From: Nannochloris sp. 'desiccata'
Lineage: Eukaryota; Chlorophyta; Trebouxiophyceae; Chlorellales; Chlorellaceae
Direction of reading: 5' to 3'
Assembly (NCBI GenBank): GCA_019044685.2
Contig: JAGTXX020000003.1
Coordinates: forward strand, 248,001 to 312,000
Length of the DNA: 64,000 bases
Under the pieces are notes generated by a model. That model was given only the letters and a program-made list of their open reading frames with translations. It searched no databases and had not been told where the DNA came from. Shown here one piece after another: positions 11,205 through 22,870 of this stretch. The stretch's first letter is position 1. Every line of letters starts with the position of its first letter. A program made the position numbers and the translations under genes.

Positions 11205-12278
11205 ATGTCAGTCCCATCAGTCCCCCCTCCCCCAAGGCCTTACGGCGCCACATACGGAGGTAAGACGAAATTTCGACAGCAATATTAATTTGATGCCATT
11301 TTCGTTGCTTTTGACCCCGTGCTCCTCCTCTAACGCATTATATGATATATATCTTTCATCGATTTCGCAGGCCCGGCCCCCAACAACGAGGATGAGAATG
11401 CATCAGTAGGCTTTGGCGCGATGTCTCTCGCCCACCTTGCTTTATCCATCCCTTTGTTGATTCAACCCCAATCATCTACCGAGTACATCCTCGGCACCGC
11501 TGCTATGCCTACAAACATCGAACAAGACCACTTGATGGGCTTACTTGCCGCCGGTTTACTCGGCAGCGCCTCCACTGCCTGGACGCTCAAAGGTATGGCT
11601 GACCGAGGTGAGCTCGAAACTCACACCGCTGAACATCTTCAGACTGGTCTTATTGCCATGGCTGTCACTGCTTTGGGTATCCACTTGAAGCACAGGAACG
11701 ACCTCACCAACAATGGTTTTGGTACTGGAGCTGCTGCTGCTGCCCTTACCCTCGGTGTCCCTGCCGCACGAATGCTCTCCACCGAACGTGGCCGCAAGCG
11801 CTTAGGCACTCGTATTTCCAACGCCTTTGACGCTGTCAAAAACTTGTGTACCTTCCGTCGTGGTTTCAAACCTACTACCGCCATCTACGCTGCTTTAACT
11901 CCTCTTTTCTTCGGAGCCGGTGTGGCTTACGTCTTCAACCCTGCCTGGACTCTGAGCAACGTCATGGGCTATGCCTTGAAGGGACGTGATTCTACCTTTA
12001 TTTGGCGTAATGTGGGTGGTGTACTTCTGTCTGTACTTCCTTCTATGACTTATGTTTTAAAAGAAAAGGCGGATAATGACGAGATGGCAGAGCCTACGTC
12101 CCGTGCATTAAATGTTGGTTTATTACTTGCTTCTGCTGGTCATTTGGCCGTTTTGGGACCTATTTTGGCTGATGGAGCTGGTGGGAGATATTTGCAGACT
12201 GTTGTTGGTGTCTGGGCTGCGACCGCTGCGGCTTCTGTGATTGGATTGTCCTCCTCTGCCTCTGACAAGTCGTTCTAA
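11205..12278 (+). CDS. Multi-pass membrane protein of unknown function, 320 aa
   Basis: Two exons, 11205..11259 and 11371..12278 (GTAAG...TTTCGCAG), encode a protein starting with the Pro-rich tail MSVPSVPPPPRPYGATYGG. The rest is hydrophobic and Ala/Gly/Leu-rich, with roughly six to eight possible membrane segments, for example LMGLLAAGLLGSASTAWTL, HLQTGLIAMAVTALGIHL and LLASAGHLAVLGPILADG. There is a basic loop around TERGRKRLGTRISNAFDAV. There is no plastid-type transit peptide. Strong C-ending codon preference in the first part of exon 2 suggests high expression. I do not recognise the family. Confidence 0.75.
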
Positions 12279-12346
12279 AGATAAGAAGTTGAACAATTAA
12301 GTATTTCAGGAACTTTTTGCTGTTATGTCCTCTTTTTTTCTGGGGT

Positions 12347-12586
12347 TTAATAGTTCATACAATTATAATAAGATGATTTTTTAAGTAGGGAATTGTCAGA
12401 TAATGGATGTTTACTTGCTGCAGCAAAGGCTTTGGTGTTTTGCAGACGGTGTCGTTTTTCCTCATGAATAGTCTTGTAAGGTGCTTGCTTGTGTAAATAA
12501 TGATTAAGTAAACCAACCCCCTTAGGTAAGCCTGCGTCATAGTTTATCATTCCTCCCCTCAATGCGATCTTCCGACCAAAGAGCAT
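12347..12586 (-). CDS. Candidate small basic protein, 79 aa
   Basis: The frame on the minus strand is open for 105 codons up to 12664. The first ATG in it is at 12586 and gives a 79-aa basic protein beginning MLFGRKIALRGGMINYDAGL and ending YYNCMNY. Upstream bases (TTCCCCCTCGTCAG) look like a 3' splice site, so an earlier exon may exist. A 39-codon ORF with a hydrophobic C-half lies further upstream on this strand, behind a TATAAAA element, but I could not join the two in frame. An open frame of this length in otherwise non-coding DNA is suggestive only. No family recognised. Confidence 0.35.
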   Translation of the reverse strand: MLFGRKIALRGGMINYDAGLPKGVGLLNHYLHKQAPYKTIHEEKRHRLQNTKAFAAASKHPLSDNSLLKKSSYYNCMNY

Positions 12587-13001
12587 AGGCAGGGCAGATT
12601 GAAGAGAGCCAGGAGCTGACGAGGGGGAATACAGCAGGGAAATCTGTGCGTAATTTATCTGCAATTATCACGCATACGCGAGGACGTATGGCTGTAAAGC
12701 GTTACTTAATCAAACATTAGACGCAGTACGTCTGCATAAATGCGATAAGATAAGATAAAATTCCAGCAATAACTGCTGACACGGAAATAGTTTTGAAATT
12801 TATCGAACTTTTAGCATGGCACGGGGAAAAAATCATAGCTTTGGCTCGTTTAACTTTTATAGCAGCACATGAATTTGCCGATTGTACACAGCGCAGTTAA
12901 GGCCTCCTTTAAGCCCCACTTCGCCAAATTGAAGTTTCTGGGATTTTGGGGAATTTGTAAGGAACCTCTGTGAGAAGAGGGCAAACTTGCCACCATACAA
13001 A
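12587..13001. promoter_or_regulatory. Upstream region of the insulysin gene
   Basis: Divergent spacer with a GATAAGATAAGATA run near 12747-12761, an A/T-rich middle and a minus-strand TATAAAA near 12857. No convincing coding sequence on either strand apart from the 39-codon minus ORF mentioned with the preceding entry. Confidence 0.35.
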
Positions 13002-16000
13002 ATGCTGCTCTCGTTTCATTTTCTTTCATTGCAAAACCTATCAGCAGATCTAATTTTCACCATTTTTGTGCCGCGTAAGCAACTCTTCCCTGCGTTGGTC
13101 GTGTTGATCACTGCCATCTTCCTTGGACATTCATCTTTGATTAAACAAAAACCTCCCATTCTGCGGTCCCTCCTCCTTGGCCATCCATTTCCAACAAAAC
13201 AGAAAATTGCCACGTTAAGTTTTCTCAAAATGAGTTCAGACCCTCCTCCCTTTGAGATCCCTGCTGTAGATGAATATGCTTACCGCTTGATCAAACTCGA
13301 CAACGGCATTCAAGCTCTGCTTATTTCAGATCCCGAGGCGGACAAGGCAGCGGCAGCATGTGATGTCAGAGTAGGCTCAATGTCCGACCCGACAGAGTTT
13401 CCTGGTTTAGCTCATTTCACAGAGCACATGCTGTTCTATTCCTCAAAAAAGTACCCTGAAGAAGATGCTTATTCGAAATTTATTAGTGACCATGGCGGTA
13501 AAACCAATGCTTATACCAGGTAAGCAGAATTGTGCACTGCTGGCAGACTGCATGAACATTTAGGAAGATATAAAAGCCTCGACAGTGTTCTCTTTATTTT
13601 TTGACGCTTTAGTATATAGCGTTACGGACTCTCTCCTTGTATTGCAAGAAACCAACCTAAAAACCTCATTTTTATTTACTTTTTGATTACAGCAATGAAA
13701 GCACCCAGTACCACTTTGATTGTGCCTATGATGCCCTCCCTGAATCGTTAGACCGCTTTGCTCAATTCTTCATATGTCCCTTGATCTCAGAGGATGGCGT
13801 CGCTCGTGAAGCAAATGCCGTTGACTCTGAACATGGCAAAAATCTCAACAGTGACGCTTGGAAGAAATTACAGTTATGGAGGTCTACTGCAAATTCTACT
13901 CACCCTATTTCCAGATTTTCTACGGGAAATATCGATACATTGATTAATGAACCTGAATCCAAGGGGTTGTCCCCTCACCAAGCTGTCAAGACTTTTTACG
14001 ACCAGCACTATTCCGCTTCTTTGATGCGGCTGGCGGTGCTTGGAAGACACTCTTTAGATGAGCTGGAAGAGCTTGTCCGCTCTAATTTTGCGGAAGTGGT
14101 TGATCGTGGCTTAAAACCAGCGAAATTTAGTGAAGAAGCTGTCACAGAAGAAGAAACAGGCATATTAATCAAAGTGGTCCCGGAAAGAGATGGCCACAGC
14201 ATCGAGTTGCAGTGGGACACAGTCTCTGAGCAGCAACATTCTGACGCTGCTCCCAGTCATTATTTATCTCATCTATTAGGACATGAAGGGGAGGGCTCGG
14301 CTTTTGCGTATCTGAAAAAGCGCGGCTGGGCTACAGGACTTGTTGCAGGGGAAGCCTCGACCTCGTTTTCTTCCCGCTCTTTCTTTATGGTTCGCATTGA
14401 CTTGACTGAAGCAGGCCATGAACGTGTTGCTGAGGTTGTTAATGTAGTCTTCCACTATTTAGAATTGATCAAGGCACCTGGCGGGATTGCAGAGGAGATC
14501 TATCATGAAATGCGTGCTTTATCCAGATTAAAATTCGACTACCGGGATAAATTAGATCCGTACAACTACGTTTCTAGCTTAGCACACGCCATGCATGTCT
14601 ATGATATCAACACGTTGCTGTTGTCGATGTACAACGTGCCGAGTAGATTCGATCCTGATCTTATCCGATCTGTTGTTGATGATCTGACCCCGAAAAAAGC
14701 CCGAGTCATGTGGACAAGTAAGAGCCTCAACGAAGATTGTACGGAGAGAGAGAAGTGGTACGGGACGGAATATTCACTGCAGAAATTACCTAAGAAGTGG
14801 ATTGAGTTGTGGAGTACTAGTGCCGGTAATGCTAGTTCTGGAAAGAATGGAAACGCAACCTCCTTGGCTACTCTCCTCCAAAGTGAAATACATTTGCCAA
14901 AAGCCAACGAGTTTGTGCCCTCGGATTTTTCTTTAGTAGAAACTTCAGCACCTCGCCCTAGCATCATACGTACTACTCCATCTTCCCGTCTTTGGTTCCG
15001 TCCTGAATCGTCGTTTAAAACCCCCAAGGCAGTGTTGTATGTCCATTTACAAATGCCAGATTGTGCATATACCTCCCCCACGGCCGCAGTCTTAACGCAG
15101 CTGTATTCAAAGGTAGTCAACGATGCGTTGTCAGAGCTGACCTACCCTGCTGATTTGGCAGGTTTACATTATGGATTGCGTGCCACGTCTCAAGGTATTA
15201 TGATCTCAGCTTCTGGATATCATCATAGGTTACCTCACTTGGTACGAGCGGTGTTGCAAAAAACATTTGCCAAACAGGTGCCTGCAGATAGGTTTGCTGT
15301 TATACAAGAAAAGCTGAAGAAAGATTATGCAAATATGAAGTTTGAACAACCGTATCAAATGGCCTTGTACGAGCTGTCTGTTGCTGCTGAAGCTAAAAGA
15401 TGGCATGTCGCTGATTATGAGGCGGTGCTTCCAACGTTGACTTCTGAAATGTTGACTGCCTTTTTACCTCGTTTACTGAGTAGTTGTCACGTAGAAGCCT
15501 ACTCAGCAGGGAATTTACCTCAATCTGCAGCTGAAGAGCTGGTTGATTCTATCGAAAAGGACCTGAAAGAACTTTGTGCTAGCAGGGCACCCACAAGATC
15601 TCAAGCACATGAAACACGCGTGGTAAAATTGCGTCCTGGAAATCCAGTGTTATTACCCAGAATTGGGCCGAACCCTGCAAATGATAATTCTGCTGTGGTA
15701 GTATCTTATCAGATTGGGTTAGATTCTCCCAGGGTCAATGCGTTGACTGAATTAGTGGCACACATCGGGAAAAGACCCGCTTTTCATCAATTGCGTACCG
15801 TTGAGCAGCTGGGATATCTTACTTTTTTCACCTCCTATTGGACTCATTCTGTTCGCAATTTACTTTTCATCATCCAATCTTCTGCGAAATCTGCGGCTTA
15901 TCTTGAAAGTAGAGTCGAAAACTTTCTTCCTCTGCTTCGAAAAAATCTTTCTGAATTGACCCAGGAAGAATTAGCGAATCAAATTGAAGAATTGGCTAAA

Positions 16001-16369
16001 GTGAAGTTGGAGCGACCCAAAAGATTGCGTGAAGTGGCATCTAGAGATTGGAGAGAGATTGATGATGGGGTAGAAAGGTTTGACCGACAAAAAGAAGAAG
16101 TGGCGGAATTGAAGAAATTAACCCATGAGGAGTTGATGGAATTCTTCGACATGAATATCTTGGATGTGACGAGTAGGAGAAAAGTTGCAGTACATGTGCA
16201 ATCAGAGAAGATGGAAGAAGAAGAAGGAGTGGGCGTGGCAGAGAACAAGGAAGAAAAAGAAAAGAGTGGTCGTATTGAGGATAGTACTGCGTTGCCTGTG
16301 GAGGTGGTGACTGCTGAGGCAGTGTTTAAATGGAAGCGTCGTCAAGAGCTCTACCCTTCTTTGTCTTGA
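13002..16369 (+). CDS. Insulin-degrading enzyme-like M16A zinc metalloprotease
   Basis: Exons 13002..13519 and 13693..16369 (GTAAGC...GATTACAG) give 1064 aa. The inverted zinc motif HxxEH is present in GLAHFTEHMLFY, and the third ligand Glu in EANAVDSEHGKN, as in human IDE and plant insulysin-like proteases. The length matches four M16 half-domains; the second half contains the usual AFHQLRTVEQLGYLTFF. It should degrade medium-sized peptides, in cytosol or peroxisome. Two starts are possible. ATG 13002 adds a hydrophobic and basic N-terminal stretch of 76 residues. ATG 13230 gives 988 aa, beginning MSSDPPPFEIP, which fits the usual family start. I report the longer form but consider the shorter one at least as likely. 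Confidence 0.93.
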
Positions 16370-16632
16370 ATTCAGTAACTTACAGTTATGATAGCACCAA
16401 TTTCGACTTCCTTGTTGAACATATCGTTAGTAGAGAATTTCAAAACTTGATAGCATACAAACTCGTTCTCCTCTCTCTCTTTTTCTCTGGAAATAGTAGC
16501 AATAATGATATTAAATAATTGAATTTGCTTTTACATCGTAAACAGCAACCTTATATACCAAATAAAACAACAATCATACAAATCTTACTTTCCATCCATA
16601 CGGTAAAAGATCGGTAAAAGAATTTCTTTTGA
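16370..16632. other. Convergent 3' ends, no gene seen
   Basis: AT-rich spacer between two stop codons. TTACA at 16531-16535 reads as TGTAA on the minus strand and may be the poly(A) signal of the AP-2 gene. A short direct repeat, cggtaaaaga, occurs twice near 16600-16620. Confidence 0.5.
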
Positions 16633-18031
16633 TTACTGCAAGCGGATTTGATAATCACCACTCTTTGTGGCCTTCCTCACCCACTTATCTACTTTGTAAC
16701 CCGTCTTTTCCCACACCTTCATAAACTGAACACGCACTCCGGAGGCAGTCCACATAGGAATTTGGAAAGACAACGCCAAAGGCGGGCGACCCCATGGTTT
16801 CTTTTCTTTCGAGGTGGCTATCAACTCTACATTTGCTGCGAGCGTATGCTCCATGCCTCCATTAAATTTCTTTAATTTCCATACGAGAGCTGATCTTTTG
16901 GGATCATATTTTGCTTTCCCAGCACTAACTTGGAAATTTGCACGTGCGGTTTGGGGAGGTGCCGGAACCACGACAACAACATTCGCGGCCCATAATTTTG
17001 GATCAAACGCGGATTTAACTTTGACTATAACGTCCAATCGTAACCTTCCTTGCTCTGTCATTAATGCTGTGGCTTTAAACGGCAATTCTATGCCTTCTGT
17101 GCATCGATATTTAGCCAATTCAAACTCCCCGTCTGGTGGTACGAATGAAACCACTCTCTCAGCATTCCATCGACCTAGATTGACGCAAGGATGGAAGGTA
17201 ACGTCTTCTAACTTATCATTCAACCCAATTTTAATATCTGGCATTCCAGATAGGAATGCCTTCATCATAATCCGACCTTGAACGTCGGTTCGTAGGACGT
17301 TCCCTTGTGGACTCATTAATACATTTACCGTCTCAATTGCATCAAGGTATACTTCATTCTTCTTATATCTAAGTCCATCTTTACGCCATCCTACTGCTCC
17401 TGTGACTTGCAATGTGGCAGATTGGGCTTCTACAGCTCGCTTTCGTCGTGTTGCCTCTGTGGCAAAGCCCTTTTGGAAGATGAATGTCTTGGCTACCGTA
17501 GGGTCAGTGAGTTGCGGATAGCCATGGTCTAATACATCGTCTAATAACTCATATATAAGGACAAAATTACCTTTCACTACATCTTCGCTGAAATCTCCAT
17601 TACAGTAGGAACGGATTAGATCTACAAGCCGGCTAAGGAACTGGAAAATCATCATTGCATTGGAATTGGAGCGGGTGATTGCCAAGAGGTAGACGTTGGA
17701 TGCACGGAGATAGAGGAAGGTGTGCTCGCCGAATTGACGGACGGGAGCAAGGGATGCTGCATCACGGTCTTGGGTGTTTAGGATATGCGTGCGGAACGCT
17801 GTAGCTAGCGATTGGCTGCAGTGGTGGAAACGGTAAAAGAAGGTTGGTGAAAAATTGGGTGGCAAAGATTAAGATGAGAATTGATAATTCATCCTCAGAG
17901 AACAAGGAAGGTTTGATAGAAAGATGATTCAAAATCAAGATAGCTTACTCTATATCGTCTCTATAAAGGCGCTGTAGAAGGACATCGCCTCGGCCACTAA
18001 TAAAATAAAGAGCTCCAATGTTACTGGCCAT
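16633..18031 (-). CDS. AP2M: AP-2 clathrin adaptor complex, mu subunit
   Basis: Exon 1 (18031..17949) codes for MASNIGALYFISGRGDVLLQ and RLYRDDI; exon 2 (17815..16633) completes 421 aa. The intron is GTAAGC...CACTGCAG in phase 2. The N-terminal longin domain is followed by the mu homology domain from about residue 165 (VTGAVGWRKDGLRYKKNEVY, VNVLMSPQGNVL, VSFVPPDGEFELAKYR). The end, FMKVWEKTGYKVDKWVRKAT, is closer to plant AP-2 mu than to AP-1 or AP-3. The subunit binds YxxPhi sorting signals and PIP2 during clathrin-mediated endocytosis at the plasma membrane. Plant AP-2 mu is near 438 aa, so the gene is complete. AP-1 mu is the main alternative. Confidence 0.92.
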
Positions 18032-18412
18032 TTGAATAGTTTTCTCTCAGAAAAGCACGTGCCACGTTTGTCAAGGAAGCCAAATGGTCTGGCTATAAAT
18101 TACACTTTAATTACTCTGTTTGTTAGGATTATTGGCAGAGTTTGTTCTAGTTAAAGTAATGAACTTGTTATGAATCTTGTTTACAGAGTGATCAAGCACT
18201 AGCAGATAGGCACACCCTCGCTGCTGCGTGCTTGATGCAATGAAATTATTTGAGGAAAACTAATATTAGTGATCAGAAGGCACACGCGCCTCTTAAGTCA
18301 GCAAGGCTTTTTATTTCTATAGAAAGGAAATTCAGGGCTTTAACGGCCCAACGTCTTCGATGCCAACCCAGTAAATTCATATTAACTTTAAAACGATTAT
18401 TAAACTCTCAAG
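18032..18412. promoter_or_regulatory. Bidirectional promoter region, AP2M / gamma-CA
   Basis: Divergent 381-bp spacer that must hold both promoters. Its main visible feature is the perfect 9-bp inverted repeat at 18191-18236. No ORF of note. Confidence 0.45.
18191..18236. repeat. Inverted repeat, hairpin candidate
   Basis: ATCAAGCAC (18191-18199) pairs perfectly with GTGCTTGAT (18228-18236). Just inside, AGCAG (18201-18205) pairs with CTGCT (18221-18225), leaving a one-by-two-base internal loop and a 15-nt terminal loop. It could fold as RNA in the gamma-CA 5' leader or act as a protein-binding site. Confidence 0.6.
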
Positions 18413-19446
18413 ATGGCGGCAGTGCAACGTGGCATGGGAGCTGTGCTGCGAGGAGTAGGCAAAGCGCTCGATGATTTGGGTTGTGCCCTGCAGGGAAGGC
18501 TAGCATATAGAGAGACACGTAAGTTGATTGAAGATTGATCGGATAGGATTGATGAATCCGATGCTATTGTTTGATTGTGCGCTGCATTTTTCTTCTGGGA
18601 GGAAAAAAAACTAAAAATGTTGCATTCCCAATAATCTTTTCAATATCTTTTCTGCAGTAAACAAGGCACAGACGTTGGCACCATATGCCGGTGCAAGCCC
18701 TAAACTTGCAGATAATGTCTTTGTAGCCCCCAATGCCAGCGTCATTGGCGATGTCAAAATTGGAAAAGGAAGCTCCATTTGGTATGGGGCCGTCCTCAGA
18801 GGTAAGAAAAGAGATCAGAGAATAAACGAGTCTATCTATTTATTTTCGACCCAGATTTCACCCACCAATCGACCCAAAGCTAACCTAGTTAATTTACATT
18901 CTAATTACAGGTGACGTAAACAGCATTAGCATAGGTGAGCGCACCAACGTTCAAGATAATGTCATGATTCATGTTGCCAAACATAATGCCCAAGGAAAAC
19001 CACTCCCCACTATAATTGGTAGCGACGTCACCATTGGACATGGAGCTACCATCCATGCAGCGACTATTGACGATTGCACAGTCGTTGGAATGGGTTCAAC
19101 CATCATGGATGGAGCTCACGTCCAAAAAGGATCTGTTGTTGCTGCGGGGGCTCTGGTTGTCCCTGGCACTGTAGTGAAATCTGGCCAAGTATGGGCCGGT
19201 ACGCCTGCAAAATGCCTTCGTGATGTAGTCCAAGGAGAAACTGCCTTTATTTCTCAAGCAGCAGAGGATTATGCTACACTTGCTGCTGTCCATGCTAATG
19301 AGAATTCAAAATCATTCGCAGAAGTTGAATTGGATTTAGCTAGGAGAGAAGATAAATTAACACGTGATCCTGATTATGATGCACAGCAAGGTGTGGAGAG
19401 AGATCAACAGACACGGGAAATTATCAATGTTGCAGCGTCTACGTAG
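18413..19446 (+). CDS. Gamma-type carbonic anhydrase, mitochondrial complex I subunit
   Basis: Three exons, 18413..18518, 18658..18801 and 18911..19446, encode 261 aa. A left-handed beta-helix of hexapeptide repeats spans about residues 50-215 (VFVAPNASVIGDVKIGKGSS, VTIGHGATIHAATI). The three metal-binding His are present in DNVMIHVAKH and GHGATIHAA, so this is a gamma-CA1/2-like form rather than a CAL form that lacks them. The N-terminus MAAVQRGMGAVLRGVGKALD matches plant gamma-CA proteins, which form the matrix-exposed domain of complex I. The C-terminal helix (HANENSKSFAEVE) is also typical. A TGTAA lies at 19555-19559. Confidence 0.95.
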
Positions 19447-19677
19447 AAGGAAAAAGTAAAAATGTAGATATATGTAGATAGTCGTTTTGGTATCATTTTT
19501 TCCCGCTGACGGCTTTTTTAGTCTTTCCAAGTAATTTGTTTCCTTGCTAACTCTTGTAACCCCTTCGTTTAGCAAAGCTCTCGTTATTACATTCAAACAC
19601 TACTATTCAAGGAGAAAATGAATGATTGACAAGTGCAAGACGAAAATAAATGAGGAAATTGGCAGGATTTTTTATTT

Positions 19678-22280
19678 CTACCGCCTTGAGCGTTGGCGTT
19701 GAGGAGAGGGCGACCTTGATGAGAAAGGAGATCTCCTTCTTCTACGAACAGCATTCTCCTCTCCAGCTGGAGACTGTGATCTAGACCTCGATCTAGATGA
19801 TGAGGGCGATCTTCTTCTTCTATCCCTCTTTCTCCCACGACCACCTCCTTGGCTATCATCAGATTCCGAGCCACCAGAAGTACCACTAGAAGTACCACTA
19901 GAAGTACCAGAGGAAGTACTGCTATCAGAATCAGAACCAGAAGACGACGAAGAAGACGTTTCACTGTCACTGTCTCTATCAGAACCACTAGAATCGCTAT
20001 CACTACTCGACGAGGAAGAGGAACTCAATCTTCTTTTTCTCTGTTTCTTGTTCTTCTTTTTTGCCTCGGCTTCCGCAGCAGCTGCCGCTGCCGCAGCAGC
20101 TTGTTGTGCTGCTATTAATTTCGGTAAATCTTTCAATACTTCACGCATACGGTCTGTAAGACCACCAAGACCAATTGAAGTAAAGAAATTAATAGAAAAT
20201 CTCATATTCCGAGGAGTATCCTGTGGAAATATGCCCTCAAACCACTGCTCGCATGCTGGATCTTCTAACCGAGCATTAAGTGACCGTAATCCCATGGTTT
20301 CTGCCAATTCTTGGAACAAAGTCTTTATAAAAATACGCGAGGAGGAGGTTGTATCGTCCTCTGTGAGTCGAATAACAGTCAAGACCGCCCAAGGCAAACC
20401 GTCAGTTGCTAATAGATGAGCAAATAATTTCGCTACGTTTCTGAGTTTATTGGTCTCCAAACGATGAATTAATCGGTATTGCGCGACAAAACAATCTGCA
20501 AAACTGTCTGCGTACGCAGCCTTTAATTTGCAAAATCTTTCCGCAAGCAAAGCGTAATATTTAATAAAGGTTTTCTCTTGAGAACAACATTCGATGATCA
20601 TTGTAGCCAGCTCATGTTCTAATCCGTTTGGAATGCCCATTTTGAGTAATTTATGGCCAGCTTCTTCGAAATCTAAAGCACTCATAATAGTCAAATAAAT
20701 GGTCCTTCGTAAATTCACAAGATCCGTCCCTGTGTGATCTTGAATAGCACCATTGTGGCCACTAGGCCCACTGGGGCCAGCACCAGCACCTTCTTCATCA
20801 GAGGCTTCTTCTTCATCAGAAGAGCCACTTTCTTCTCCGCTTTCTTCCTCAGCCTCATCGTCATCTCCAAGAATTTCCCGACGGATGGCAGCATACTCTT
20901 GTTCATGTAGAGTAAACTCAGGGTCCTCTTTAAACACATCTAATGCCATTTGAGGATCTAATGCATCTTCTAAACTAATTTCATGCGTAATCTGATCAGA
21001 AGTTTCTACTAAATCGAGTTCTGGCGGGACCGCTGGGTGGCCAGATTTCTCAAAGCCTGCCTTGCGTACAGCATACAAACCCTCAATGATGTATTGGGTA
21101 CGTGTACTCACACCAATGCCTTCGTGTAAAATAGCGCGCAAACGGTCAAACACAAAAGTCAAACCTGCAGGGGACAGATCTTGCAACATGGCGCCACATT
21201 GTTTCATAAACTCGGAACAGACCTCTACGCCATCATCAGACGGGGTTTCTAGCAGTAGTAACGCAATTTCTAACGCCAAGACTTCATGCACAACTTGTTG
21301 ATTGATTAAATGTGCGATAAATGTTAACGCAGCTAGACAGACAGGTTTATCATTTCTTTTAAATGACCGTTTGAATTGAGTAACAACTCTGTGAAGTAAC
21401 AATTCCCCTATTTCCGGAAATTTAGTGTTTATAACTGCGACTAATGCTGCGTAGACTGGGCTAAATCCAGGGGAGGCCATTTGAGATTTCATTAGAGAGC
21501 GGCAAAGTAAACCCCGCCCTCGTACTAAATTCTCAGAAAATACCTCTGGTAAGATATGTTTTATATTCGCAGTATTAATTTTATTGACTAATCCGTTGAT
21601 GGATTTACGGAGAGCGTCCCAAGTCATGCGTTGGTATGCTACACTCTCTTTATCTTCGACCTCTGCCATCATCTGTGCCAGTTTGAAAGGAGGGATGTAG
21701 GCGCCACCTGCACGGCCGGTAGACAGTGGTTTGCGTTCTCTAGGCGGTGGTGAAGATTTTATAAAAGGTTCTCCACGTTGTTCTCTGTTTCCTCTTCTCT
21801 GAGATCCATTTTGTACATAACGCAAGTCTTCTCCACGGTTGCCACCACGTCGATCATTGCTACGTTCTCTACTTTGGGAACGAGAAGGAGAGCGGCTTCT
21901 AGAATTACTTGGTCTTCTTCGTATATCTCTGCTATCTTCTCTGCTTCTAGAACGGGATCTGGAAGAGGCATTGGGGCTACGGCTGCGGCTATCCCTGCCT
22001 CTTGTAGGGTTCTCTTCCCGACTGTCGTCACGCCTGCAAGATTGATTGAAAATAAATTGAATGAGGTGATTTGTATGATATGGAAGCATATTGGTAGACT
22101 TGGAATTATATCTTAGTAATTATATTGGTAGCTGCAAAAGCGCAGGGTTATTCTAAACAAGCAACATGCAGAAAAGATGGTTAGATTAAAAAGAAGAACA
22201 TACCTAGGGGACTCGCTGCGCTGTCTACTGGGATTTTTGCTTTTAGGCATATCTTCAAATGATGCTGAGCGGTTTTCCAT
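19678..22280 (-). CDS. CWC22: Pre-mRNA-splicing factor CWC22 (nucampholin)
   Basis: Exon 1 (22280..22204) and exon 2 (22033..19678) give 810 aa, with a GTATGT...CTTGCAG intron in phase 2. Both ends are arginine/serine-rich. The MIF4G domain lies around residues 160-345 (RMTWDALRKSINGLVNKINT; GRGLLCRSLMKSQM). An acidic Glu/Asp/Ser linker follows, and the MA3 domain starts near residue 465 (LRRTIYLTIMSALDFEEAGH). This is the standard CWC22 layout; the protein docks eIF4A3 onto spliced RNA so the exon-junction complex can load. The C-terminus has an Ala run, a basic KKNKKQRKRR signal, poly-Ser and SGTS repeats, then an SR domain. The N-terminal extension is also SR-rich. Confidence 0.94.
19875..19920 (-). 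repeat. Coding 12-nt tandem repeat (SGTS units)
   Basis: Four near-identical 12-nt units (agaagtaccact and variants) code on the minus strand for repeated Ser-Gly-Thr-Ser in the CWC22 tail. This looks like a recently expanded, possibly length-variable stretch. Confidence 0.75.
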
Positions 22281-22870
22281 TGTATTTTGCCTTTCTCTAA
22301 GCTCAGAAATATAAAAAGTTGCCGGAATTCAAGTCAATTGCTTCCATCAGAAAGACATCACAAATTCTGCGCTGTGTTCCAAATTAATTAGTATCTCGTT
22401 TCTGTACACAACGAATTTTATATGCTTCTTCTTGCGTGAATGCTGCTTTTCAGTGTTTCTCAGGACTTTTTATTTTCTTCAAGGCTTGTGTCAAGGCTTG
22501 CGTATGGTTAAACGGTACCCAACTTCAAGGCTTGTTTCTGTTCTTTTAATTATTACTATTACTCCTACCCTATGACTTTTGTTTTCCCCCTGCTATTTCA
22601 CTGTGCTTCTCTTCGATGACTCTTGCAACAGCCTCGTTTTACGTGCTCGGCTTAGAATCGGTAAGATTACACAAAATATAACTCAAGCTCAACCCCTGCT
22701 GCCGTTCCTTGGTCGCATTTCCATCCAGTTTAATTTATCTCCCGCTACAGCTGCGCTGTAGCCAGATGGGAGGCGGGAAAAACAACTGCGATCTTAACGA
22801 TGGCTCTTTTTTTTGCCATTCGGCTATTTGATCATCACTCGCACCCTCCTTAGACATTCTCCTTCCACCT
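22281..22870. promoter_or_regulatory. Divergent promoter region between CWC22 and a mitochondrial-type gene
   Basis: 590 bp without a convincing gene. CAAGGCTTG occurs three times between about 22480 and 22530 (twice within 18 bp, then again after GGTACCCAACTT). A perfect 7-bp inverted repeat lies at 22744-22762. The plus-strand 60-codon ORF around 22579 has no ATG start or protein-like composition. Confidence 0.4.
22744..22762. repeat. Short perfect inverted repeat
   Basis: GCTACAG (22744-22750) and CTGTAGC (22756-22762) are separated by CTGCG. A G/C-rich 7-bp hairpin with a 5-nt loop lies about 110 bp before the next start codon. Confidence 0.55.

Noticed and set aside
16330..16518. 62-codon plus ORF over the insulysin stop region
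   Set aside because: Out-of-frame overlap with the end of the protease gene and its 3' UTR; no ATG-linked signal or conserved look.
22579..22761. 60-codon plus ORF in the CWC22 upstream region
   Set aside because: No ATG near its start, no splice support and a composition typical of AT-rich spacer.
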